Both the position numbers and the translations under genes were made by a program. 64,000 bases of DNA, from contig NZ_SRZX01000001.1 of the NCBI RefSeq assembly GCF_004792665.1, forward strand, positions 806,001-870,000, given 5' to 3'. How positions within the stretch are numbered: the first letter of the stretch is position 1; each line of letters starts with the position of its first letter. Of this stretch, positions 54,346-63,038 are shown one piece after another. The notes beneath the pieces are model-generated. The model saw nothing but the letters and a program-made list of their open reading frames with translations. It was not told the DNA's origin and ran no database searches. This DNA comes from Marinobacter orientalis (GTDB taxonomy: Bacteria > Pseudomonadota > Gammaproteobacteria > Pseudomonadales > Oleiphilaceae).

Positions 54346-55110
54346 TCACACAACACGCAGTGCCGGCCGGTCAGTCATCGCCTGCAGCCTCGTCATCTCC
54401 TGTTCTACCAGCGTGGTGTTACTGTCTGAAGTCTCATCCAGCACCCTGATCAGCCATTGCGGCATCTGTGTATGGAGAAAATAATAGATCCATTGACCCT
54501 GCCGCTCCGCTTCCAGAAGGCCTGCTTCCTTCAGGGTTGCCAGATGCCGGCTCACTTTGGGCTGGGACGAATCAAGCGCTGTGGTCAGTTCACACACGCA
54601 CAGTTTTTTCTGATCACGAACCAGCATCATGATTGCCAGCCGCAACTCGTCTCCGAGGGCCCGAAAAACGGTGACCGGATTGTATTCCAGTGGCTTCAGG
54701 CCGGTTTCCTTCTGGTGCACGAGAGTGAAGAGGCCAATGCGGTCCTTCAACTGCTTGAGGGTGAGCGCGAAGGTCGCGTGCCGTCCACTCAACACCGGAT
54801 CGGGGAAATCCCAGGCAATCTGTTGGGCCGGTTCATATACAGTGCCGCACTCTCTGGAGGCTTTTTCGCACAGGGTAATTACGTAATCCCAGTTTTCATC
54901 CTGAAGGTCTGCCAGCTGTTTACTGCGCAAACCCTCCACGGCAATGCCAGACTCCTTTAACACTTGCAGTGCCATGGGATGTGGCTGGGCTGGTTCGGTG
55001 CCGGCGCTCGCCACCTCAAACTGATCCCCTGCCATCTCTTTAAGCAGCGCTTCTGCCATCAGGGACCGGGCGCTGTTGGCGGTGCAGATGAACAAAACGC
55101 GACGTTTCAT
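54346..55110 (-). CDS. ArsC-ArsR fusion: thioredoxin-type arsenate reductase joined to arsenic repressor
   Basis: A 254-residue two-domain protein. Residues 1-135 are a low-molecular-weight-phosphatase-type arsenate reductase with Cys9-x5-Arg15 (CTANSAR), and the resolving pair Cys81 and Cys88, which matches the Cys10/Cys82/Cys89 triad of S. aureus ArsC. Residues 145-235 are an ArsR/SmtB winged helix with the As(III)-binding CVCEL motif (Cys171, Cys173) and the recognition helix SSQPKVSRHLATLKEAGLL. Both halves look functional. The gene heads the minus-strand arm and lies seven bases from a 26-bp dyad, so it probably represses its own transcription until As(III) binds. Confidence 0.92.
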   Translation of the reverse strand: MKRRVLFICTANSARSLMAEALLKEMAGDQFEVASAGTEPAQPHPMALQVLKESGIAVEGLRSKQLADLQDENWDYVITLCEKASRECGTVYEPAQQIAWDFPDPVLSGRHATFALTLKQLKDRIGLFTLVHQKETGLKPLEYNPVTVFRALGDELRLAIMMLVRDQKKLCVCELTTALDSSQPKVSRHLATLKEAGLLEAERQGQWIYYFLHTQMPQWLIRVLDETSDSNTTLVEQEMTRLQAMTDRPALRVV

Positions 55111-55117
55111 ATTCGAT

Positions 55118-55156
55118 TATCCATATATAATTAAATGTGGATATATTATTTTTCAA
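55118..55156 (-). promoter_or_regulatory. ArsR operator and promoter of the arsenic island
   Basis: A 26-base imperfect dyad at 55118-55143 has perfect TATCCA/TGGATA ends and a mostly symmetric AT-rich centre. That is the 12-2-12 form used by ArsR/SmtB repressors. On the minus strand TTGAAA (55156-55151) and TAATTA (55133-55128) form a promoter with a 17-base spacer, and its -10 lies inside the dyad. Bound repressor would block polymerase. Whether it also controls the plus-strand arm is open. Confidence 0.65.
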
Positions 55157-55260
55157 ATATTAAAATGATGCAGGAATAAAGTAAACACTCTGGTGATCAA
55201 AATGAGTCCGCCAGGCACTATGCTTTGAAACTCAATCCGGATCCGTGTGAGAGGTACGCA

Positions 55261-56331
55261 ATGAGCAGCAATACCGAAGCCACCCAGACCCAGGACAGCG
55301 GCGGCGGCATGGACCTGTTCGGGAAGTTTCTGTCGGTCTGGGTGGCCCTGGCCATTATCGCTGGCGTGGCCCTGGGGCAGCTGGCCCCCGTAGTTCCGGA
55401 GACCCTGTCCCGTTTCGAATACGCCCAGGTCTCCATCCCCATCGCGATTCTGATCTGGGCGATGATCTTCCCGATGATGGCCCAGATTGACTTCAGTGCC
55501 ATTGTGGATGTGAGAAAAGAACCCAAAGGGCTGACCATCACCACCGTTGTAAACTGGCTGATCAAGCCCTTTACCATGTTTGCCATTGCCTGGTTCTTCC
55601 TGATGGTGGTGTTCGAGCCGTTTATTGCACCGCAACTGGCCAGCGAATACCTGGCCGGCGCCATTCTGCTGGGCGCCGCACCCTGTACTGCGATGGTATT
55701 TGTCTGGAGCTACCTCACCAGGGGGGATCCTGCCTATACCCTCGTGCAGGTATCACTGAACGACATCATCATGCTGTTTGCCTTCGCGCCCATCGTGGTT
55801 TTCCTGTTGGGAGTTTCCGACATTCAGGTGCCCTGGAATACGGTGATCCTGTCCGTTGTGCTGTATATCGTCATCCCGCTGACCGCCGGCTACCTCACCC
55901 GCCGCATTCTTATTGCCCGGCGCGGAGAGCGCTGGTATGACGAGGTATTCATGAAGCGTCTGAGCCCGGTCACACCGGCAGCACTGATCGTCACTCTGGT
56001 ACTGCTGTTTGCCTTCCAGGGCGAAGTCATTCTGCAAAATCCATTTCATATTGCCCTGATTGCGGTACCGCTGATCGTGCAAACCTTCCTGATCTTCTTC
56101 CTCGCCTACGGCTGGGCCCGACTCTGGAAAGTGCGCCACTGCATCGCAGCGCCCGGTGCAATGATCGGTGCCAGCAACTTTTTCGAACTGGCCGTGGCCG
56201 CAGCCATCGCCCTGTTCGGCCTGCAATCGGGTGCCGCTCTGGCGGCGGTGGTTGGCGTACTGGTGGAAGTGCCGCTGATGCTGATGCTGGTGCGGATTGC
56301 CAACAAGACCCGGGACCGTTTTCCGGCCTGA
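55261..56331 (+). CDS. acr3: Arsenite efflux transporter ACR3
   Basis: ACR3 pumps arsenite out of the cell using the proton-motive force. The 356-residue protein has ten predicted helices, the essential Cys142 in GAAPCTAMVFVWSYLTRGDP in helix 4, and the conserved Glu in VLVEVPLMLMLV near helix 9. AGAGG lies about seven bases before the chosen ATG; an ATG 36 bases upstream lacks a ribosome site. It opens the plus-strand arm of the island, divergent from the ArsC-ArsR gene. It removes the arsenite made by ArsC. Some databases use the symbol arsB for it, but ArsB is an unrelated family. Confidence 0.93.
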   Translation: MSSNTEATQTQDSGGGMDLFGKFLSVWVALAIIAGVALGQLAPVVPETLSRFEYAQVSIPIAILIWAMIFPMMAQIDFSAIVDVRKEPKGLTITTVVNWLIKPFTMFAIAWFFLMVVFEPFIAPQLASEYLAGAILLGAAPCTAMVFVWSYLTRGDPAYTLVQVSLNDIIMLFAFAPIVVFLLGVSDIQVPWNTVILSVVLYIVIPLTAGYLTRRILIARRGERWYDEVFMKRLSPVTPAALIVTLVLLFAFQGEVILQNPFHIALIAVPLIVQTFLIFFLAYGWARLWKVRHCIAAPGAMIGASNFFELAVAAAIALFGLQSGAALAAVVGVLVEVPLMLMLVRIANKTRDRFPA

Positions 56332-56332
56332 T

Positions 56333-56346
56333 TTGACCAACATCAA
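56333..56346 (+). promoter_or_regulatory. Candidate FNR/Anr box before aioBA
   Basis: TTGAC-CAAC-ATCAA matches the FNR/Anr consensus TTGAT-N4-ATCAA at nine of ten defined bases. It lies directly after the acr3 stop and 132 bases before aioB. No clear -10 stands at the class II distance, so the assignment is tentative. Confidence 0.35.
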
Positions 56347-56401
56347 TAAAAGTCGAGATCGACGCTGGCTCAGCTGGAGGAAATTGAAAGCCTCTCCTAG
56401 A

Positions 56402-56422
56402 TTTGTACAGGTTTCATACAAA
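56402..56422. promoter_or_regulatory. TTTGTA/TACAAA dyad in the aioB leader
   Basis: A six-base inverted repeat with a nine-base spacer lies 56 bases before the aioB start. Its symmetry suggests a regulator site, but no known arsenic regulator consensus fits. Confidence 0.3.
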
Positions 56423-56477
56423 AAGTGAGGGCCAGGGGCGGTGATCGCAGGGCCCGAAAAAAGAGAGGGAGAGTGCA

Positions 56478-57011
56478 ATGAAGCTTTCACGAAGAAGGTT
56501 CCTTGCCTTCACCGGTACAACCGCAGCCGGCTCTGCCGCCCTTGGTGGCGGCCTGCTGCTGAACCCTGCCCGGGCTGCCGAAGGCAACAGACAACCTGGC
56601 AAAGTCCACCTCGATTATCCAACAACCACCGTCAGCAAAGCCGGCGATCTGAAAGTGGGCCAGCCAGTGGCCTTCACCTACCCGGACGATTCCTCTCCCT
56701 GCACGTTGGTCAAAACCGGTCGCGAAACCCAGGGCGGCATCGGCCCGGATGGCGACATCGTTGCCTACAGCAACCTCTGCACCCATATGGGCTGCCCCGT
56801 TTCCTACTCGGCAGAGGAGCGCACCTTCAAGTGCCCCTGTCATTTCAGCGTCTTCGACTCCGAGCTCAACGGGCAGATGGTGTCCGGCCAGGCCACGGAA
56901 AACCTGCCCCGGATTCTCCTCAGCTACAGGGATTCGGATGATTCCATCGAGGCGGTTGGCGTGGAAGGCCTCATCTACGGCCGCCAGGCCAACATTCTGC
57001 CGGGCGCCTGA
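56478..57011 (+). CDS. aioB: Arsenite oxidase small (Rieske) subunit AioB
   Basis: AioB is the Rieske [2Fe-2S] subunit that takes electrons from AioA in the periplasm. The 177-residue precursor starts with a Tat signal ([11 protein letters not shown], then a hydrophobic stretch to ARA at 33), which also carries the folded complex across the membrane. Cluster ligands are Cys101, His103, Cys119 and His122 (CTHMGC and CPCHF), and Cys106 and Cys121 can form the stabilising disulfide known from Alcaligenes AioB. It precedes aioA by 14 bases. Length matches the family (about 175). Confidence 0.95.
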   Translation: MKLSRRRFLAFTGTTAAGSAALGGGLLLNPARAAEGNRQPGKVHLDYPTTTVSKAGDLKVGQPVAFTYPDDSSPCTLVKTGRETQGGIGPDGDIVAYSNLCTHMGCPVSYSAEERTFKCPCHFSVFDSELNGQMVSGQATENLPRILLSYRDSDDSIEAVGVEGLIYGRQANILPGA

Positions 57012-57025
57012 GGGAGGGATGCACC

Positions 57026-59518
57026 ATGTTTGAACACAAGAAAGACCGGATTGCACTGCCACCGGCCAACGCCCGGAAAACCCAAAGCTGTTGCCATTTC
57101 TGCATTGTCGGCTGTGGTTACCATGTTTATAAATGGCCCGCCGGCCAGGAAGGCGGACTGGCTCCCGACCAGAACGCCCTGGGCCTGGATTTCCGCCAGC
57201 AGTTACCGCCGATGGAAGTGACAATGACCCAGGCCATGACCAACGTCATCCAGGACGATGACGGCAGTTACCAGCGGATCATGATCGTGCCGGACAAGGA
57301 CTGCAAAGTGAACAGTGGCCTGTCGTCCACGCGGGGCGGTCAGATGGCGTCCATCATGTACTCACCACAAACACCGGTGGGCAGTCAGCGGGTCAAATAC
57401 CCACGCGTGTTTGCCGGAGATGAATGGCGGGACACCAGTTGGGATCAGGCGATCACCCTGTACAGCCATCTGACCAAGCTCATACTGGATGACGCAGGCT
57501 CTGGCCAGTTGATGTTCAACCTGTTCGATCATGGCGGTGCCGGAGGCGGCTTCGAAAATACCTGGGGCACCGGCAAACTGATTTTTACCGGCCTCGGCAG
57601 CAGGATGGTGCGGATCCACAACCGTCCTGCTTACAACTCGGAGTGTCACGCCACCCGGGATATGGGTATTGGCGAGCTGAACAACAGCTATGAAGACGCC
57701 CGCATGGCGGACTGCATTTTTTCCATCGGCGCCAATGCCTATGAGACCCAGACCAACTACTTCCTGAACCACTGGCTACCCGGTCTCCAGGGCCAGACGG
57801 CTGACAGGAAGCGAGAGGTCTATGAGGATGGCGAAACCATCCAGCAGACGAAGATCATCCTGGTCGACCCCCGCCGGTCGCTCACGGTCGCCCTGCTGGA
57901 GCAGGCGATCGACAAGGACAACATCCTGTTTCTGGATATCGAGCCCGGCACCGATACCGCCCTGTTCAATGGCCTGCTCACCTACGTGGTCGAGCAGGGC
58001 TGGCAGGACGAGGATTTTATCAACGAATACACCACCGGCTTCGAGGATGCCCTCAAAGCCAACCGCATGAGCCTCGACGAGGCCAGCCGGATTACCGGCA
58101 TCAGCAAGGACAAGCTGGTTCAGGCCGCAGAGTGGGCTTATAAGCCGAAAGCCTCCGGCCACCCGCCACGCACCATGCATGGTTACGAAAAGGGCATTAT
58201 CTGGGGCAACGACAACTATCGCATCCAGTCGGCACTGGTGGACCTGGTACTGGCCACCCATAACGTGGGTCGCCGGGGCACCGGCGTAGTCCGGATGGGC
58301 GGCCACCAGGAAGGCTACTGTCGGCCGCCGTATCCGGGTGGTCGTCCGGCTCCCTACGTGGATCAGGAAATCATCGGGGGCAACGGCCAGATGCTTACGG
58401 TCTGGGCCTGCAATGCCTTCCAGACGACTCTGAACGCCGAGCAGTATCGTAATGAAGTTCTGCGCCGCAGCGGCATCGTCAAACAGGCGCTGCGGAAGGT
58501 CCGTGGCGCCGGCCCCGAGAAGATGGCGGAGGTCATCCACAAGGCAGTGAAGGAAGACGGTGGCCTTTTTGTCACCGTAATCAACCTCTATCCCACCAAG
58601 TTTGCCGAGGCTGCTCACCTGATTCTGCCGGCCGCGCACACCGGTGAAATGAACCTGACCTCCATGAACGGCGAGCGGCGTCTGCGCCTGTCGGAGAAAT
58701 TCATGGCCCCTCCCGGTACCGCCAAACCGGACTGCCTTATAGCAGCGGACATGGCGAACGCCCTGCGCAGGCTTTACGAAGCCGAAGGCAACGCTGAAAT
58801 GGCAAAGCGTTTTGAAGGTTTTGACTGGAAAACCGAAGAAGACGCTTACAACGATGGTTTTCGTCGCGCTGGCCAGTCCGGGGCGCCAGACATTGAAAGC
58901 CAGGGCGGTTCCACCGGCCACCTGGCCACCTACGAAAGGTTGCGGGCCGCTGGCAATAACGGCGTGCAACTTCCGGTCAAGGAATACAGGAATGGCCAGC
59001 TGATCGGAACAGAAATGCTGTATACCGACGGCAAGTTCGATACCGACGACGGCAAGGCGCACTTCCAGGCCGCGCCCTGGAATGGCATGCCGGATGTCGT
59101 GGAAGAACAGCGCAAGAAATACCGGTTCTGGATCAACAACGGCCGGACCAACCAGATCTGGCAGACCGCTTATCACGACCAGTACGTGGAATTCCGCCGT
59201 GGCCGCTATCCCATGGCGCCGCTGGAAATCAATCCGGAAGATGCCAGGGATCTGGGCATCGAATCCGGCGACCTGGTAGAGCTGTTCAACGACTATGGCG
59301 CCACCACGGCCATGGCGTATCTGGAACCGGACATCAAACAGGGCCATGTGTTCATGGAAGCGATGTACTTCAACTCCGTCATGGGGGACCTGGTCACTCC
59401 CTGGACCGACCGGAACATCATCCCCTACTACAAAGGAACCTGGGCGGATGTCCGCCGTGTCGGCAGGATCGAGGATTACGCTGACAACGTGAGCTTCAAA
59501 CGTCGCCGTTACGTTTAA
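57026..59518 (+). CDS. aioA: Arsenite oxidase large molybdopterin subunit AioA
   Basis: AioA oxidises arsenite to arsenate at a bis-molybdopterin-guanine-dinucleotide molybdenum centre in the periplasm. The 830-residue protein has the [3Fe-4S] motif Cys23-x2-Cys26-x3-Cys30 inside [17 protein letters not shown], the signature that separates AioA from ArrA and ArxA, and a Ser near residue 100 (GLSSTRGGQ) in place of the fourth Cys. No signal peptide is present; AioB's Tat signal exports both. The rest follows the DMSO-reductase fold ([35 protein letters not shown]). The sensor-regulator genes aioXSR are absent here. Confidence 0.96.
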   Translation: MFEHKKDRIALPPANARKTQSCCHFCIVGCGYHVYKWPAGQEGGLAPDQNALGLDFRQQLPPMEVTMTQAMTNVIQDDDGSYQRIMIVPDKDCKVNSGLSSTRGGQMASIMYSPQTPVGSQRVKYPRVFAGDEWRDTSWDQAITLYSHLTKLILDDAGSGQLMFNLFDHGGAGGGFENTWGTGKLIFTGLGSRMVRIHNRPAYNSECHATRDMGIGELNNSYEDARMADCIFSIGANAYETQTNYFLNHWLPGLQGQTADRKREVYEDGETIQQTKIILVDPRRSLTVALLEQAIDKDNILFLDIEPGTDTALFNGLLTYVVEQGWQDEDFINEYTTGFEDALKANRMSLDEASRITGISKDKLVQAAEWAYKPKASGHPPRTMHGYEKGIIWGNDNYRIQSALVDLVLATHNVGRRGTGVVRMGGHQEGYCRPPYPGGRPAPYVDQEIIGGNGQMLTVWACNAFQTTLNAEQYRNEVLRRSGIVKQALRKVRGAGPEKMAEVIHKAVKEDGGLFVTVINLYPTKFAEAAHLILPAAHTGEMNLTSMNGERRLRLSEKFMAPPGTAKPDCLIAADMANALRRLYEAEGNAEMAKRFEGFDWKTEEDAYNDGFRRAGQSGAPDIESQGGSTGHLATYERLRAAGNNGVQLPVKEYRNGQLIGTEMLYTDGKFDTDDGKAHFQAAPWNGMPDVVEEQRKKYRFWINNGRTNQIWQTAYHDQYVEFRRGRYPMAPLEINPEDARDLGIESGDLVELFNDYGATTAMAYLEPDIKQGHVFMEAMYFNSVMGDLVTPWTDRNIIPYYKGTWADVRRVGRIEDYADNVSFKRRRYV

Positions 59519-59520
59519 CC

Positions 59521-60474
59521 ATGCTCAGATATTTCAGGATCGTTGACGGTTTGATCAAGGAAATGGGCACTTCAGGGGAAGCCCCGGCAACGCGGTTGAA
59601 ACAGGCGGACTGGATCGACGCCTGTGAACCCGACGAAACGGAACGACAGGTTCTTCTGGATTTGCTGAAAACCGATATCCCGGAGTTCGATGACGTGGAG
59701 GAAATCGAGGCGTCAGCACGCTGCTTTGTGGATCAGGCCGGCGTGCACGTCCATTCGCTTTTCCTGAATCTGGCCGAAGGCCGTCACAACACCGTCTCTG
59801 TTGCCTTCATACTGCAGAAGAACCGCCTGATTACGATCCGCGAAAGTGAGCTTGCGGATTTCCGTTTACTCAGAATGCGCGCGCGCCGGGAGCAGGTCGA
59901 GGCACGGGACGTGGCCGAAATGCTGGTCACACTGCTGGAACAGAAAGTGGAGAACCACGCCGACGGGCTTGAGGACCTTCACCGCCAGCTCGAGGATGTC
60001 AGTTATCTGGTGCTTGAAGACGAGGAGGCCGAACTGGACGAGGCCATCAATCGCCTCGCCAGGCTCGAAGACAGCAACGGCAAGACCCGGCTGTGCCTGA
60101 TGGATACCCAGCGCAATATCTCGTTTCTGCTCCGTCACCTGCGCAAGGACGGCGACCAGCGGGAGACGCTCCGGGAAATCAATCGTGACATCGAAACCCT
60201 GATGTCCCACACCACCTTCCTGTTCGACAAGATCAACTTCCTGATGGACTCTACCCAGGGCTTCATCAACATCGAACAGAACCAGATCATCAAGACCTTT
60301 TCGATTGCCGCCGTGGTGTTTCTGCCGCCGACTCTGATTGCCAGCATTTACGGTATGAACTTCGAGCACATGCCGGAACTGGAGTGGCTCTGGGGTTATC
60401 CGGGGGCGGTCGTCCTGATGGTATCCGCCGGATTCGCACCTTACTGGTACTTCAAGCGCAAGGGCTGGCTCTGA
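59521..60474 (+). CDS. CorA-type divalent-metal channel
   Basis: A 317-residue member of the CorA magnesium/cobalt family. An N-terminal cytoplasmic alpha/beta domain is followed by long charged helices (about 130-250, rich in Glu/Asp and coiled-coil-like) and two C-terminal membrane helices with the signature YGMNF between them. The C-terminus is short and basic (YWYFKRKGWL). Its ATG is two bases after the aioA stop, so it is co-translated with arsenite oxidase. Why a Mg-type channel belongs to this operon is unknown. No feature suggests arsenic transport. Confidence 0.88.
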   Translation: MLRYFRIVDGLIKEMGTSGEAPATRLKQADWIDACEPDETERQVLLDLLKTDIPEFDDVEEIEASARCFVDQAGVHVHSLFLNLAEGRHNTVSVAFILQKNRLITIRESELADFRLLRMRARREQVEARDVAEMLVTLLEQKVENHADGLEDLHRQLEDVSYLVLEDEEAELDEAINRLARLEDSNGKTRLCLMDTQRNISFLLRHLRKDGDQRETLREINRDIETLMSHTTFLFDKINFLMDSTQGFINIEQNQIIKTFSIAAVVFLPPTLIASIYGMNFEHMPELEWLWGYPGAVVLMVSAGFAPYWYFKRKGWL

Positions 60475-60487
60475 GCCCGAAATAACC

Positions 60488-60576
60488 GTAGGTCGGATTA
60501 GCGAAGCGTAATCCGACACTGAATTCAGCGCTGTGAATATCGACGCAATTTGTCGGATTACGCTTCGCTAATCCGG
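60488..60576. repeat. Inverted pair of a 31-bp palindromic repeat between corA and uvrD
   Basis: A GTCGGATTA...TAATCCGAC element at 60488-60518 is followed in opposite orientation by a near copy at 60551-60576. Each can fold alone, and the two together can form one long hairpin. They lie between the convergent stops of the CorA gene and uvrD and may end both transcripts. The first copy is identical over 31 bases to the one at 62910-62940. Confidence 0.85.
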
Positions 60577-60595
60577 CCTGCTTCTGCAGCGCAAC

Positions 60596-62761
60596 TCAGC
60601 AGGCTTCCAGAGGTGCGTACGCCAACACCAGCCACTTGGCACCGTCATCAAAGTTCACCTGCACCCTGGTGTGGTGACCGCTACCTTCGCTGTTCATCAC
60701 GATACCCTCGCCAAACTTGGGATGACGTACCCGTTGGCCCAGGCTGAAACCCGCCTGCTCCATGGGACCGGAATCGAATAACTTTTCGTTCGGCCGGGAC
60801 ACCATGGCAGGGCGGCTGACGGTGTTGCGCAGCCGCACTTCCTGGATACAGTCGCCAGGAATCTCGCGAACGAAACGGGACAGGGCATGGAACTTTTCCT
60901 GACCGTACAGACGGCGGGATTCGGCGTAAGTAAGCACCAGCTTCTTCATGGCGCGGGTAATGCCCACGTAGGCCAGGCGACGCTCTTCTTCCATGCGACC
61001 CGGCTCTTCCAGTGACATGCTATGGGGGAACAGGCCCTCCTCCACTCCGGCCAGGAACACGAGGGGAAATTCCAGGCCCTTGGCAGAGTGCAGGGTCATC
61101 AGTTGCACGCAGTCCTCGGAAGCCTCTGCCTGGGCCTCCCCCGCATCCAGTGCCGCCTGGGCGATAAATTCCGACAGCGGATCAACCCCCTCCTCAGCCT
61201 CGAAATCCGCCAGGGCGTTCACCAGCTCTTCCAGGTTCTCCACCCTCGCCTGACCTTTCTCGCCCTTTTCCCTGGCGTGGTAATCCTTGAGGCCACTGAG
61301 TTCGAGGGTTTTTTTCATCAGCCCCTGCAGGGATGCGTCATCCACCATTTCCGTCAGGCTTTCGATGATGCCCATGAACGATTGCAGACCGTTCCTGGCG
61401 CGCCCCTTGACCTGGCCGGCTTCCAGCAGCCGCTCGGCAGATTCCCAGAGGGAGATGCTGCGCTCGGTCGCAAACGCCCGCATATCCGCCAGGCTCTTGG
61501 CGCCAATACCGCGGGCGGGGATGTTCACCACCCGTTCAAATGCCGCGTCGTCCCGCCGGTAATGCACCAGGCGCAGGTAGGCGATAGCGTTGCGGATTTC
61601 CTGGCGGTCGTAGAACCGCAGCCCGCCGTAGACGCGGTAGGGGATGCCCTGGCGGATCAGGGATTCTTCCAGTACCCGGGACTGGGCGTTGGACCGATAC
61701 AGAATGGCGGATTCGCTGCGCAGGTTGCCTTCGCTGACCCAGCTGCTGATGGTGTCGGCAATGTAATTGGCCTCATCCTGCTCGTTAAAGGCGGCATAAA
61801 GACTGATGGGCTCACCGTCCGGACCATCGGTCCAGAGCTCCTTGCCCAGCCGGCCCTGGTTATTGGCAATCACGGCGTTGGCCGCTTTCAGGATCAGTTG
61901 CGTGGAGCGGTAGTTCTGCTCCAGCCGCACCAGCCGGGCATTGGGAAAATCCCGCTGGTATTGTTGGATATTCTCGATTTTCGCGCCCCGCCAGCCATAG
62001 ATGGACTGGTCGTCATCGCCCACCACCGTCAGCGGCACCCGGTTACCGGCCAGAATCTGCAACCAGGCGTACTGAATGGTGTTGGTGTCCTGGAACTCAT
62101 CCACCAGGATCTGCTGGAAGCGGCTCTGGTAATGGCTCAGAAGCTCCGGGCGATGCAGCCAGAGCTCATGGGAGCGCAGCAACAGCTCGCCGAAATCCAC
62201 CAGCCCGCTCAGATTGCAGAGCCTCTCGTACTGGCGATAAACCGTCAGCATCGTGGATGTGAAATGGTCGCCGGGGTTCTCCTGGATGTGTTCCGCCCTC
62301 AACCCCTCGTCTTTCTGGCTGTTGATGAACCACTGGGCCTGTTTTGGTGGCCAGCGGCTTTCGTCAATCTGCAGTTCACGCATCACCCGCTTGATCAGGC
62401 GCAGCTGGTCATCGCTGTCCAGAACCTGGAAGTTCTCCGGTAACCCCGCATCCTGGTAATGCGCCCGCAGCAAGCGGTGGGCAATGCCATGAAAGGTGCC
62501 GAACCACAGCCCGCGAGCCGGAATGTTCATCATCTGCTCGATGCGATAACGCATCTCTTTCGCCGCCTTGTTGGTGAAAGTCACCGCCAGGATGCCCGTG
62601 GGCGGCACCTTGTCCACCTGCATCAGCCAGGCGATCCGATGAACCAGCACCCGGGTCTTGCCACTGCCCGCGCCGGCCAGCACCAGCAGGTGGTCGTTCT
62701 GGGCGGTAACTGCCTCGCGCTGGGCGTCATTGAGGGCGTCAATAATGTGGGAGACATCCAT
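60596..62761 (-). CDS. uvrD: DNA helicase II UvrD
   Basis: A 721-residue superfamily 1 3'-5' helicase for nucleotide excision repair and mismatch repair. It opens MDVSHIIDALNDAQREAV, very close to E. coli UvrD (720), with Walker A GAGSGKTR, motif II DEFQDTN, motif III VGDDDQSIYGWRGA, motif IV LEQNYRST, motif V TLHSAKGLEFPLVFL and motif VI AYVGITRA. The C-terminal tail after about 640 carries the Tudor-like HPKFGEGIVMNSEGSG segment that binds RNA polymerase in UvrD and PcrA. The gene is bracketed by the palindromic repeats. Confidence 0.96.
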   Translation of the reverse strand: MDVSHIIDALNDAQREAVTAQNDHLLVLAGAGSGKTRVLVHRIAWLMQVDKVPPTGILAVTFTNKAAKEMRYRIEQMMNIPARGLWFGTFHGIAHRLLRAHYQDAGLPENFQVLDSDDQLRLIKRVMRELQIDESRWPPKQAQWFINSQKDEGLRAEHIQENPGDHFTSTMLTVYRQYERLCNLSGLVDFGELLLRSHELWLHRPELLSHYQSRFQQILVDEFQDTNTIQYAWLQILAGNRVPLTVVGDDDQSIYGWRGAKIENIQQYQRDFPNARLVRLEQNYRSTQLILKAANAVIANNQGRLGKELWTDGPDGEPISLYAAFNEQDEANYIADTISSWVSEGNLRSESAILYRSNAQSRVLEESLIRQGIPYRVYGGLRFYDRQEIRNAIAYLRLVHYRRDDAAFERVVNIPARGIGAKSLADMRAFATERSISLWESAERLLEAGQVKGRARNGLQSFMGIIESLTEMVDDASLQGLMKKTLELSGLKDYHAREKGEKGQARVENLEELVNALADFEAEEGVDPLSEFIAQAALDAGEAQAEASEDCVQLMTLHSAKGLEFPLVFLAGVEEGLFPHSMSLEEPGRMEEERRLAYVGITRAMKKLVLTYAESRRLYGQEKFHALSRFVREIPGDCIQEVRLRNTVSRPAMVSRPNEKLFDSGPMEQAGFSLGQRVRHPKFGEGIVMNSEGSGHHTRVQVNFDDGAKWLVLAYAPLEAC

Positions 62762-62909
62762 AGAGATTTGGTCGCTACTGGTTAAATGAACAGGGTTTGG
62801 ATTATAACAGGAGAAAAGAGGGTTTGCCGGGTGGAGAATATCTTCGGGCTGGTTGTCGGCTTACGGCTCTGCCTGATCCGACCTGTAATTCTACGGTGGC
62901 AGGCAAGGA

Positions 62910-62940
62910 GTAGGTCGGATTAGCGAAGCGTAATCCGACA
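62910..62940. repeat. 31-bp palindromic repeat upstream of uvrD
   Basis: This copy is identical to the one at 60488-60518 and in direct orientation to it. A nine-base inverted copy of its end (ATCCGACCT) also occurs at 62876-62884. The 277-base spacer between uvrD and the aldehyde dehydrogenase holds nothing else that I can recognise. Confidence 0.85.
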
Positions 62941-63038
62941 CCCGTTAAATCCGACAAAAATTCCATGAACCAAACAGAGCACGGGGAAAGTTTCCCCGTG
63001 CGATACCCCAAAAATCTGAGGGCTGAGGGACTTTTCTG

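Noticed and set aside
57776..59347. 523-codon open frame antisense to aioA, and similar long antisense frames opposite ilvD (9260-11047) and uvrD (61022-62443)
   Set aside because: They lie wholly inside well-conserved genes on the other strand, have no recognisable domains and show low-complexity Gly/His/Gln composition typical of shadow frames in GC-rich DNA.
57026..59518. ArxA or ArrA (anaerobic arsenite oxidase / arsenate reductase) instead of AioA
   Set aside because: The 3Fe-4S motif with a Ser in place of the fourth Cys, the lack of an own Tat signal, and the Rieske partner gene are all specific to AioA.
52015..60600. Arsenic island as a recent mobile element
   Set aside because: No transposase, integrase, tRNA junction or matching repeats at both ends. 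The palindromes near 60.5 kb have no partner on the arsJ side.
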